Assembly: GCF_036621135.1 (NCBI RefSeq)
Contig: NZ_JAZIBG010000028.1
Coordinates: 434,001 to 498,000 of the forward strand
Direction: 5' to 3'
Origin: Aquincola agrisoli
Lineage (GTDB): Bacteria > Pseudomonadota > Gammaproteobacteria > Burkholderiales > Burkholderiaceae_C
DNA: 64,000 nt
Shown one piece after another: positions 8,402-15,999 of this stretch. The first letter of the stretch is position 1; each line of letters opens with the position of its first letter. Position numbers and translations under genes: made by a program. Under the pieces are notes generated by a model, which saw nothing but the letters and a program-made list of their open reading frames with translations, made no database searches and was not told the DNA's origin.

Positions 8402-9526
8402 ATGACGATGGATGCCGACACCGTGAACGCCTGCTTCGCGGCCAGCTACGCCGAGGCGCGCGGCAAGTTCCTGGCAGCGGCGGACGCGGCCGGGCTGGAC
8501 GTGCAGAGCCATCCGCACCCGCTCGTCGGTCGCGACGGCGAGGCACTGGCGATGGACGTGGCGCGCAGCGGGCCGGCCGATGCGAAAGCGCTGCTCATCG
8601 TCAGCAGCGCCTGCCACGGCATCGAGGGCTACTGCGGCTCGGCGGTGCAGAACGCCCTGCTGGCCGATGCCGGCTTCCAGCGCCGCGCCCGCGATGCCGG
8701 CGTGGCCGTGCTGTACATCCATGCGCTGAACCCCTGGGGCTTCTCATGGGGCCGCCGCACCACGCACGAGAACGTCGACCTCAACCGCAACTTCCACGAC
8801 TTCAGCCGCCCGCTGCCCGAGAACCCGCACTACGCCGAGCTGGCGCACTGGCTGGTGCCCGAGACCTGGCCGCCGCCGCCGCAGGCGCAGGCCGCGCTGC
8901 TCGCCTTCGCGGCCCAGCAGGGCGAGCGGGCGCTGCAGACGGCGATTTCGAGCGGGCAGTACACCCACCCGGAAGGCCTCTTCTACGGCGGGCAGAACCC
9001 CACCTGGAGCCAGCAGACGCTGCGCCACGTGCTGCAGGACCACGCGCAGCGCTGCGAGCGGCTGGGCTGGATCGACCTGCACACCGGCCTCGGCCCCACC
9101 GGCCACGGCGAGCGCATCTTCGCCTGCCGCGACGATGCGGCCGCGCTGGCGCGCGCCCGTGCGTGGTGGGGCGACGGCGTCACGTCGATCTACGACGGCA
9201 GCTCCAGTTCCGCGCTGCTGGTCGGTTTGATGTGGACCGTGGTCGACCAGGAATGCGCGCAGGCCGAGTACACCGGCATCGCGCTCGAGTACGGCACGGT
9301 GCCGCTGACCGAGATGATCGAATCGCTGCGCGCCGCGCAGTGGCTGGAAAACCACCCCGAGGTCGGCGACACACCGCAGCGCCGCGAGATCGAGCAGCGC
9401 ATGCGCGCCGCGTTCTACATCGAGACCGACGACTGGCGCGAGCGTGTCGTCGTCCAGGGCCGGGAGGCCGCCGACCAGGCCGTGGCCGGCCTCGGGGGCG
9501 CTCGGCCGGCCCCGCCCCGGCGCTGA
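8402..9526 (+). CDS. DUF2817 family, M14-like zinc carboxypeptidase
   Basis: A 374-residue cytosolic protein of the DUF2817 group, related to M14 carboxypeptidases and succinylglutamate desuccinylase. The expected zinc ligands are His72 and Glu75 in CHGIEG and His227 in IDLHTGLG, with NVDLNRNF as a substrate-site motif and Glu296 in GIALEYGT as the likely general base. The physiological substrate is unknown. Starts at GTG 8393, ATG 8402 and ATG 8408 are all in frame; none has a strong ribosome binding site and 8402 is a compromise. The VOC gene follows after 28 bases and may be co-transcribed. Confidence 0.85.
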   Translation: MTMDADTVNACFAASYAEARGKFLAAADAAGLDVQSHPHPLVGRDGEALAMDVARSGPADAKALLIVSSACHGIEGYCGSAVQNALLADAGFQRRARDAGVAVLYIHALNPWGFSWGRRTTHENVDLNRNFHDFSRPLPENPHYAELAHWLVPETWPPPPQAQAALLAFAAQQGERALQTAISSGQYTHPEGLFYGGQNPTWSQQTLRHVLQDHAQRCERLGWIDLHTGLGPTGHGERIFACRDDAAALARARAWWGDGVTSIYDGSSSSALLVGLMWTVVDQECAQAEYTGIALEYGTVPLTEMIESLRAAQWLENHPEVGDTPQRREIEQRMRAAFYIETDDWRERVVVQGREAADQAVAGLGGARPAPPRR

Positions 9527-9554
9527 GGTCGCCGACGCCCGGAAGGAGCGCCCG

Positions 9555-9956
9555 ATGTCCGCCATCATCCCCTGCCTGCGCTACCGCGACGCCGCCGCCG
9601 CGATCGACTGGCTGTGCGAGGTGTTCGGCTTCGAGCGGCAGGCCGTCCACCCGAACGCCGACGGCACGATCGCCCATGCCCAGCTGGTCCACGGCAAGGG
9701 CATGGTGATGCTGGGCTCGGTGGCGGGCGACACGGCCTGGGGACGGTTGATCCGCCAGCCGGACGAGGTCGGCGGCGCCGAGACGCAGAGCGCGTACGTG
9801 GCGGTGGCCGATGCGGACGCGGTCTACGCCCGCGCCAAGGCAGCCGGGGCCGAGATCGTCATCGACATCCGGGACGAGGACTACGGTGGCCGCGGCTTCA
9901 GCTGCCGCGACCTCGAAGGACACCTCTGGAGCGTGGGCAGCTACGACCCGTGGTGA
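9555..9956 (+). CDS. VOC superfamily (glyoxalase/bleomycin-resistance-like) protein
   Basis: A 133-residue vicinal-oxygen-chelate protein with the paired beta-alpha-beta-beta-beta layout: the start IIPCLRYRDAAAAIDWL and the end RDLEGHLWSVGSYDPW are typical of the YdcJ/PhnB-like subgroup often annotated as glyoxalase. Function is not predictable from this fold alone. GGAAGGAG at 9541-9548 lies 6 bases before ATG 9555, which decides the start against in-frame codons further upstream. Confidence 0.85.
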   Translation: MSAIIPCLRYRDAAAAIDWLCEVFGFERQAVHPNADGTIAHAQLVHGKGMVMLGSVAGDTAWGRLIRQPDEVGGAETQSAYVAVADADAVYARAKAAGAEIVIDIRDEDYGGRGFSCRDLEGHLWSVGSYDPW

Positions 9957-9986
9957 CGGGCGGCGCGCACGCAGGCCCGCCCCGGT

Positions 9987-10349
9987 TCAGCCGCCCTCCT
10001 CCTCCGCGACGAGCTGCAGGCTGACCGCCGCAGCGCGGTGCAGTTCGCCGAGGGCGGACAGCCGCAGCGGCCGGCCGGCCGGCACGGTCTTGCGGAAGCG
10101 GACATCGAGCGAGTCGCGGCCGTCGGCATGGGTGGGCACGCGGCGCGCCCACTCCTGGGCGCCGTCGACCAGCACCTTCAGCGCGTGCCAGGCGCCCTCC
10201 GCACCCTTGGCGGCCACCTGCAAGCTGCAGGAGATCTCGAAGGTGCGGTCGCGCAGCGCATCGGGCGGGATGTCGAGCCGCAGCGTCTCGCGGCCCCTGG
10301 TTTCCGCCACCCAGCGCTCGGGCGGACGTCGGCTCGGAACAGGCAGCAT
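9987..10349 (-). CDS. Hypothetical protein, 120 residues
   Basis: Soluble, mostly beta-type sequence without a signal peptide or a motif I recognise; the middle reads like an immunoglobulin-like or lectin-like sandwich (ISCSLQVAAKG, HALKVLVDG) but this is only an impression. It follows the small membrane protein with a 15-base gap and has coding-like third positions, so it is probably the last gene of the run that begins at the ornithine cyclodeaminase homologue. The ribosome binding site at ATG 10349 is weak. Confidence 0.6.
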   Translation of the reverse strand: MLPVPSRRPPERWVAETRGRETLRLDIPPDALRDRTFEISCSLQVAAKGAEGAWHALKVLVDGAQEWARRVPTHADGRDSLDVRFRKTVPAGRPLRLSALGELHRAAAVSLQLVAEEEGG

Positions 10350-10364
10350 CGTCGGGAAGGAGGA

Positions 10365-10679
10365 TCAGTGGGGCTTGCGCCGGTCGCGGCCCTGCCCGTC
10401 CTTGGGCGGGCGGAAGGCGTCAGGTTTGTAGACGTTGCCGTCCCAGCGGCCACGGCGGGCGGCGCGGCGGATGGCCTCCTCGGCCATGCGCGCGGCGTCC
10501 TGCGGGTGCAGCGGCTTGGCGGCCGGGCGCGCCAGGGAGCGGCGGCGCAAGGCAGCCCAACCGCGCCGCAAGGCGGCGTCCAAACGCGCACGCCGGCGCT
10601 CGCCGATCAGCATGCGCAGCAGCAGGGCGATGCAGGCGGCCAGCACCACGCCGGCCAGGGCTTGGGATATCAAGTTCAT
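10365..10679 (-). CDS. Small single-span membrane protein of unknown function
   Basis: A 104-residue protein with one N-terminal transmembrane helix (about residues 5-24, LAGVVLAACIALLLRML) followed by a strongly basic cytosolic part rich in Arg and Ala, ending in KDGQGRDRRKPH. Its ATG overlaps the stop of the ornithine cyclodeaminase homologue in an ATGA arrangement, so translation is likely coupled. I do not recognise the family. Confidence 0.65.
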   Translation of the reverse strand: MNLISQALAGVVLAACIALLLRMLIGERRRARLDAALRRGWAALRRRSLARPAAKPLHPQDAARMAEEAIRRAARRGRWDGNVYKPDAFRPPKDGQGRDRRKPH

Positions 10680-11650
10680 GGCATGCCTCCGCCCACGGGC
10701 TGCGAGGAGCCGGCATGGTAATGCCCGGCCACCAGCATCCCGGCGGCGAGGTCTTCGAGCGCGGTACCGACCGACTTGAACACCGTGCGCTGCGCCGGGC
10801 CGGCCCGGCCGGGCCGCTCCCCACGGCACAGCTGGGCGAGCGTGCCGCACACGTCGCCGGGGCCGAAGACGCCGCGCGACATCGGGCCGAGCAGCTCGCC
10901 GCTCTTCTGCAGCGCCTCCGCCGTGTCGATCCACAGGCCGGCGCCGGCAAAGCAGGCGTCGTCGGCCTCCCGCATCCGCGGCGTGAAGCTGCCGATGAGA
11001 TCGAGGTGGCTGCCCGGCCGCAGCCAGGTGCCGTGGATGACCGGCTCGGCCGCCAGCGTGGCGCAGCTCACGATGTCGGCCCAGTGCGCGGCCGCGGAGA
11101 GGTCGGCCGCGGGCTCGGCCGGCATGCCCTGCGCGGCCAGCGCCGCGGCGAGCCCTGCTGCGGCCTGGGGGCGCCGGGCCCACACGCGGACCTCGGCGAT
11201 CGGCCGCACCGCGCGGTGCGCCTCGGCCAGCAATGCCGCGACGCGGCCCGCCCCCACCACCAGCAACCGCCGCGCATCCAGCCGCGCAAGGTGGCTGGCG
11301 GCCAATGCCGAGGCCGCCGCGGTGCGCCGCGCGGTCAGCTCGTCGCCGTCGATCAGCGCCAGCGGCACGCCGGTCGCCGCATCGTTCAGCAGGTAGGTCG
11401 CGTGCAGGCCGGGCAGCCCGCGGCGGCGGTTGCCGGGTGCGATGGTGATGGTCTTCAACCCGAAGCAGCGCCCGGGCACCCAGGCCGGCATGACCAGCAC
11501 CGTCGCCGGCTCCGCGCCCTGCGGATCGGGCACCTCCAGCACCTGCCGCGGCGGCACCTCGCAGCCCTCGGCGAACAGGCGCGCGAGCGCGGGGATCAGG
11601 CGGTCGAACGGCAGGGCCTCGCGGGTGGCGTCGGCATCAAAGGTGCGCAT
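10676..11650 (-). CDS. Ornithine cyclodeaminase / mu-crystallin family protein
   Basis: A 324-residue NAD(P)-dependent enzyme of the OCD/mu-crystallin family; members include ornithine cyclodeaminase, alanine dehydrogenase and ketimine reductases. The N-terminal substrate region has GLKTITIAPGNRRRGLPG and the Rossmann part begins LLVVGAGRVAALLAEAH at about residue 131. HLDLIGSFTPRMREAD is a family hallmark. The exact reaction is open: no arginase or arginine pathway gene lies nearby. It is followed by two unknown small genes in an apparent operon. Confidence 0.88.
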   Translation of the reverse strand: MRTFDADATREALPFDRLIPALARLFAEGCEVPPRQVLEVPDPQGAEPATVLVMPAWVPGRCFGLKTITIAPGNRRRGLPGLHATYLLNDAATGVPLALIDGDELTARRTAAASALAASHLARLDARRLLVVGAGRVAALLAEAHRAVRPIAEVRVWARRPQAAAGLAAALAAQGMPAEPAADLSAAAHWADIVSCATLAAEPVIHGTWLRPGSHLDLIGSFTPRMREADDACFAGAGLWIDTAEALQKSGELLGPMSRGVFGPGDVCGTLAQLCRGERPGRAGPAQRTVFKSVGTALEDLAAGMLVAGHYHAGSSQPVGGGMP

Positions 11651-11675
11651 GCCGCCGATGATGCGCGATGCGCGA

Positions 11676-13376
11676 TCAGCCGCGGGTGGGCGCCAGCCAG
11701 CGCTCCAGGGTGCTGCCCAGCAGCTGGGCGTTCACCGGCTTGGCGAGGTAGTCGTTCATGCCGGCCTGCAGGCAGCGCTCGCGGTCGGCCGGCGTGGCGT
11801 GCGCAGTGAGCGCGATGATCGGCGTGCGCTGCGCGCGCAAGCCGGCCTCGCCGGCCCGGATGCGCTGGGTGAGCTCGTAGCCGTCCATGCCCGGCATCTG
11901 GCAGTCCATGACCAGCGCGGCGTAGTCGCGTGCGTCGAGCGCCCCGAGCGCGCCGGGGGCGTCGGCCGCGACATCCACCTCGAAGCCCAGGTGCTCCAGG
12001 AAGGAGCGGGCGACGACCTGGTTGATCTCGTGGTCCTCCACCAGCAGCACGCGGCCGCGCAGCGGGGCCGCCACGGGCTCCTCGGCCGCCGCCGCGGGCG
12101 GCACCGGTGCGCCATGGCTGGCCGCATCGAGCGCGCGGGCGAGCGCCGCGTCGTCCACGGGACGCTGCAGCCGCGTCACGGCGCCGCCGGGCAGCGCCCC
12201 GCCGGCCTCGCCGCGCTGCACCAGCAGCCGCACCCAGCGCGGGGCCTCGTCGTCGAGGCCGTGGGGCGGCCAGCCGCCCGAGGGCTCGTCGTACAGCACC
12301 ACGTGGGGCGCTTCGGTCGCGAGCCGCTCGGGCTCGAAGGCCAGCTCGCGCCAGGTCATGGAGGCCACCACCTCGTGGCCGAAGTGCCGCAGGCGGCCCT
12401 GCCACGCCTGCTGGCTCGCCGGCGCGTCGCTGATCACGCCGACGCGCAGCGGCTGGCCGGTCTCGCGCGCCGCCGCGAGCACCGGCGGGGCCTCGATGGC
12501 AACCAGCGGCAGATGGATGCGGAAGACGGCGCCGTGGCCTTCCTCGCTGTCGAGCACGACGGTGCCACCCATCGCATGCACCAGCAGGCTGACCACCGCC
12601 AGGCCCAGGCCGATGCCGCCCTGCCGCCGGGCGAGGCTGGCGTCCGCCTGCACGAAGGGGGTGAACACGCTGGCCTGCAGCGCAGGCGGGATGCCGATGC
12701 CGGTATCGCTCACCTCGATGAGCAGCCCCCCCTGCGGCGCCGGCCGTGCGGCGAGCAGCACCTGCCCGACGGCCGTGAACTCCAGGGCGTTGTCCAGCAG
12801 GTGGCCGACCACCTGCCTCAGGCGCGAGGCGTCGCCGCGCACCCAGGCAGGCAGGTCGGGGGCGAGCAGGCACTCGAGCAGCAGCCGCTTGCCTTGCGCC
12901 CTCGGCCACACCTCGGCCACGGCGGCGTCGAGCAACCCGCGCAACGCGACCGGATCGGTCCGCAGTTCGGGCGGCTCGGCCTCGAGGCGGGTGAAGTCCA
13001 GCAACCGGTCGACCAGCGCGAGCAGGCTGCCGGCCGAGCGCTGCATCATTTCGACGTAGCCGCGCTGCGTCGCGTCGAGCTGCGTCGCGGCCAGCAGGTC
13101 GGCCATGCCGGTGATGCCGCTCATCGGCGTGCGGATCTCGTGGCCGAGCTGGGCGAGGAACTCCGACTTGGACCGGCCGGCCGCCTCGCTGAGCGCGAGG
13201 GCGCTGCGCAGCGCGGCCGCATCGGCGGCGGCATCGGGTGCGCGGAGCGTGCCGGCCTCCGCCTGGGCCTCGGGCGCCGGGGCAGCGGACGGCTCGAGGC
13301 CGGGGCGGCCCCGGAACTGCCGCCACCAACGACGCCACTGCGGACGATCGGGAGGCTGGGTGGACGGCGGCTTCAT
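11676..13376 (-). CDS. Cytosolic hybrid sensor histidine kinase with C-terminal receiver
   Basis: A 566-residue hybrid kinase. After a variable, proline/alanine-rich N-terminus it has a HisKA domain with the phospho-acceptor His79 in QLGHEIRTP, an ATPase domain (N box with HLLDNALEF, DTGIGIP, GIGLGLAV), a degenerate receiver-like middle section around VGVISDAPAS, and a complete receiver domain with VEDHEINQVV, the phospho-Asp in VMDCQMPGMDGYE and the Lys in YLAKPV. There is no transmembrane helix and no recognisable sensor domain, so it is soluble and may receive signals through a partner. ATG 13415 and 13403 are alternative in-frame starts; no ribosome binding site separates them. No cognate regulator is adjacent. 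Confidence 0.88.
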   Translation of the reverse strand: MKPPSTQPPDRPQWRRWWRQFRGRPGLEPSAAPAPEAQAEAGTLRAPDAAADAAALRSALALSEAAGRSKSEFLAQLGHEIRTPMSGITGMADLLAATQLDATQRGYVEMMQRSAGSLLALVDRLLDFTRLEAEPPELRTDPVALRGLLDAAVAEVWPRAQGKRLLLECLLAPDLPAWVRGDASRLRQVVGHLLDNALEFTAVGQVLLAARPAPQGGLLIEVSDTGIGIPPALQASVFTPFVQADASLARRQGGIGLGLAVVSLLVHAMGGTVVLDSEEGHGAVFRIHLPLVAIEAPPVLAAARETGQPLRVGVISDAPASQQAWQGRLRHFGHEVVASMTWRELAFEPERLATEAPHVVLYDEPSGGWPPHGLDDEAPRWVRLLVQRGEAGGALPGGAVTRLQRPVDDAALARALDAASHGAPVPPAAAAEEPVAAPLRGRVLLVEDHEINQVVARSFLEHLGFEVDVAADAPGALGALDARDYAALVMDCQMPGMDGYELTQRIRAGEAGLRAQRTPIIALTAHATPADRERCLQAGMNDYLAKPVNAQLLGSTLERWLAPTRG

Positions 13377-13447
13377 GGCTGACTGCGTGTGACGGGCGAG
13401 CATAGCGCCCGCCACTGCAATCCACGCCGCTCAAACAGCCCCTCGGC

Positions 13448-14653
13448 TCAGGTGACCCGCGGCTTGACCCAGACCCAGGCGAGCACGCCGATCAGCATCA
13501 TCGCCGCCGAGGTGCAGGCCAGCGCGATCGCCGAGTGCATCACCAGCGGCACCACGGCGCCCGCCACCAGCCCGTTGGCGAGGCTGCCGACGCAGGCCTG
13601 CAGCGACGACGCCATGCCGCGCCGATCGGGCGCCTGGTCGAGCACCAGCAGCGTCACCACCGGCATCATCAGCGCCCAGCCGAAGGCGAAGACGCCGATC
13701 GGCAGCAACGCCCACGCCGGGTGCGGCTCGAACAGCAGGTTGAGCACCACGTTGACGGCCGAGATCACCAGCATGATCAGGAAGCCGTGGCGGATCTGGT
13801 GCTGGGGCTTGATGCGCCCCGCGAGCCGGCCCGAGGTCCAGGCGCCGGCCATGATGCCGCCGATGCTGATGCAGAAGAACCAGAAGAACTGCGTGGGTGC
13901 CAGGTGGAGGATGTCGCCCAGGAACACCGGCGTCGACAGCACGTACAGGAACATGCCGTTGAAGGGGATGCCGCTGGCCAGCGCCAGCGCCATGAAGCGC
14001 GGGCTCGCGCCCAGCTGCCAATAGCCCGCCAACAGGTGGCGCGGGTGGAACGACTGGCGTTGCGCCGGATCGAGCGTCTCGGGCAGCAGCCGCCAGGCGA
14101 TCGCCCACAGCGCCGTGCCGACCAGCACGAGGAACCAGAAGATGGCGTGCCAGCCCAGGTGGACGAAGAGCAGGCCGCCGACCATGGGCGCCACGGCGGG
14201 CGCGACGCCGAAGTAGATCGTCACCTGCGACATGACCCGTTGCGCCTCGTGCGGCGGGAACATGTCGCGGATGATGGCGCGCGACACCACCACGCCGGCG
14301 CCGCACGAAATGCCCTGCAGCGCCCGGAAGAACACCAGCGTGCCCACGTTCTGCGAAAGCGCACAGCCCAGCGACGCGAGCGTGAAGAGCCCCATGCCCC
14401 ACAGCACCACCGGCCGGCGGCCGAAGCTGTCGGCCAGGGCCCCGTGGAAGAGGTTCATCAGCGCGAAGCCGAACAGGAAGGCCGACAGCGTCTGCTGCAT
14501 CGCGGCCGGCGACGCGCCCAGCGACCGGGCGATGCCCGAGAAGGCCGGGAGGTAGGTGTCGATCGAGAACGGGCCGACGGTGCTCAGGCAGGCCAGCAGC
14601 ACCGCCAGCGTCCAGCGCGGGCCGCGCCACAAGGTGGATGCTCGGGGATTCAA
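13448..14653 (-). CDS. Bcr/CflA-type multidrug efflux MFS transporter
   Basis: Inner-membrane drug:proton antiporter with about twelve membrane segments. The Bcr/CflA features are the TM1 region STVGPFSIDTYLPAF and the loop 2-3 motif GALADSFGRRPVVLWG. The frame is open well beyond the 5' end, but that extension would run straight through the RNase P RNA gene, so the start must be downstream of it. The only good candidate is TTG 14653, preceded by GAGA, giving 401 residues, the normal family length. The gene begins about 47 bases after the 3' end of rnpB. Confidence 0.9.
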   Translation of the reverse strand: MNPRASTLWRGPRWTLAVLLACLSTVGPFSIDTYLPAFSGIARSLGASPAAMQQTLSAFLFGFALMNLFHGALADSFGRRPVVLWGMGLFTLASLGCALSQNVGTLVFFRALQGISCGAGVVVSRAIIRDMFPPHEAQRVMSQVTIYFGVAPAVAPMVGGLLFVHLGWHAIFWFLVLVGTALWAIAWRLLPETLDPAQRQSFHPRHLLAGYWQLGASPRFMALALASGIPFNGMFLYVLSTPVFLGDILHLAPTQFFWFFCISIGGIMAGAWTSGRLAGRIKPQHQIRHGFLIMLVISAVNVVLNLLFEPHPAWALLPIGVFAFGWALMMPVVTLLVLDQAPDRRGMASSLQACVGSLANGLVAGAVVPLVMHSAIALACTSAAMMLIGVLAWVWVKPRVT

Positions 14654-14699
14654 GGCGTCTCGATTCTGTTTTTCTTCCCGCCGCGCCCGAAGGCAAAAG

Positions 14700-15030
14700 T
14701 GTGAAGCAAGCCGATAGGCCGGATTCTGTGCACGCCGTCCTTCTTGCGAAGGCCGGCGCGTGACCGCCATTCCTCTGGGCCGTGGGTCGCCCACACGGCT
14801 CGGTGCCACCTACCCGCACACTCCTCGGGCCGAATCAACGTGTGCCTATTTGGTGTTGCTGCGCGCAGAGATTGCCCGTTTCACCCGAACTGAATCGGCT
14901 CGTCTCTGTTGCTCTGATCCTCACCTCGCGGTGGAGAGCCGTTAGCTCCTGCGCTGCCCTGTGCAGTCCGGACCTTCCTCCAGTGCCGTGTTTCCACGAT
15001 CGCACCAGCGGCGGTCTGGCTTGCTTCACC
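14700..15030 (-). ncRNA. rnpB: RNase P RNA, bacterial type A
   Basis: Catalytic RNA of ribonuclease P, which removes 5' leaders from tRNA precursors. Read on the minus strand, the ends pair perfectly as helix P1: GTGAAGCAAGCC (from 15029 to 15018) with GGCTTGCTTCAC (from 14712 to 14701). Conserved elements follow in order: GAGGAAGGTCCGGACT near the 5' side, AACAGAGA in the middle, and ACAGAATCCGGCCTATC near the 3' end. The length of about 330 bases fits Burkholderiales. A short T run (TTTT at 14698-14695) just after the P1 3' strand may end transcription. Confidence in identity is very high; the exact ends are uncertain by a few bases. Confidence 0.96.
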
Positions 15031-15035
15031 GTGCG

Positions 15036-15041
15036 ATTATC
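15036..15041 (-). promoter_or_regulatory. Probable -10 element of rnpB
   Basis: GATAAT on the minus strand, placed 6-7 bases before the inferred 5' end of RNase P RNA. No good -35 box is visible at the right distance. The same bases form part of a direct repeat TATCGCG (15038-15044 and 15048-15054), one helical turn apart, in the shared region with cysK. Confidence 0.5.
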
Positions 15042-15078
15042 GCGGTCTATCGCGATTTCCGTTTCAGCAGGAGACCCC

Positions 15079-15999
15079 ATGCGCGCCGACAACGTCCTTG
15101 CCACCATCGGCAACACACCGCATATCCGCATCAGCCGCATCTTCGGCCCGTCGGCCAACGTCTGGATCAAGTCGGAACGTGCCAACCCCGGCGGCTCGAT
15201 CAAGGACCGCATCGCGCTGTCCATGGTCGAGGACGCCGAGGCCCGCGGCCTGCTGAAGGCGGGCGGCACCATCGTCGAGCCCACCTCCGGCAACACCGGC
15301 GTCGGGCTGGCGATGGTGGCGGCCGTCAAGGGCTACACGCTGGTGCTGGTGATGCCCGACAGCATGAGCATCGAGCGCCGCCGGCTCATGCTGGCCTACG
15401 GCGCCAGGTTCGTGCTCACGCCGCGCGCCGACGGCATGAAGGGCGCCATCGCCAAGGCCCAGGCCATCGTGGCGGAGACGCCCGGCGCCTGGATGCCGCA
15501 GCAGTTCGAGAACCCCGCCAACATCGACGTGCACGTGCGCACCACCGCCAAGGAGATCGCGGCCGACTTCCCCGAGGGCCTGGATGCGCTGATCACCGGC
15601 GTGGGCACCGGCGGCCACATCACCGGCTGCGCACAGGTGCTGAAGGCGCAGTGGCCGCAGCTCAAGGTCTTCGCCGTCGAGCCGGCCGCATCGCCGGTGA
15701 TCAGCGGCGGCGCCCCGGCGCCCCATCCGATCCAGGGCATCGGCGCCGGCTTCATCCCGAAGAACCTGCACACCGCGCTGCTCGACGGCGTGATCCAGGT
15801 CGATGCCGAGGCCGCGCGCGAGATGGCGCGCCGCAGCGCCCGCGAAGAAGGCCTCCTCGTGGGCGTCTCCAGCGGCGCGACGCTGCAGGCCATCGCGCAG
15901 AAACTGCCCGAACTGCCGGCCGGCGCCCGGGTGCTCGGCTTCAACTACGACACCGGCGAGCGGTACCTGTCGGTGGAAGGCTTCCTGCCCGCCGAGTGA
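15079..15999 (+). CDS. cysK: Cysteine synthase (O-acetylserine sulfhydrylase)
   Basis: PLP enzyme that makes L-cysteine from O-acetylserine and sulfide in the cytosol. The PLP lysine is Lys42 in GGSIKDR, and the phosphate-binding loop TSGNTG is at residues 69-74; GVGTGGHITG and the C-terminal VSSGA are also present. Length 306 residues is normal. The start ATG follows AGGAGA at 15069-15074. The A versus B (CysM) isoform is not certain from sequence by eye; CysK is the safer name. Its stop overlaps the GTG start of the pseudokinase gene, which is unusual company for this enzyme. Confidence 0.92.
   Translation: MRADNVLATIGNTPHIRISRIFGPSANVWIKSERANPGGSIKDRIALSMVEDAEARGLLKAGGTIVEPTSGNTGVGLAMVAAVKGYTLVLVMPDSMSIERRRLMLAYGARFVLTPRADGMKGAIAKAQAIVAETPGAWMPQQFENPANIDVHVRTTAKEIAADFPEGLDALITGVGTGGHITGCAQVLKAQWPQLKVFAVEPAASPVISGGAPAPHPIQGIGAGFIPKNLHTALLDGVIQVDAEAAREMARRSAREEGLLVGVSSGATLQAIAQKLPELPAGARVLGFNYDTGERYLSVEGFLPAE

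Noticed and set aside
14654..14809. N-terminal extension of the MFS protein to ATG 14809
   Set aside because: It would translate the 3' third of RNase P RNA, which pairs end to end as rnpB.
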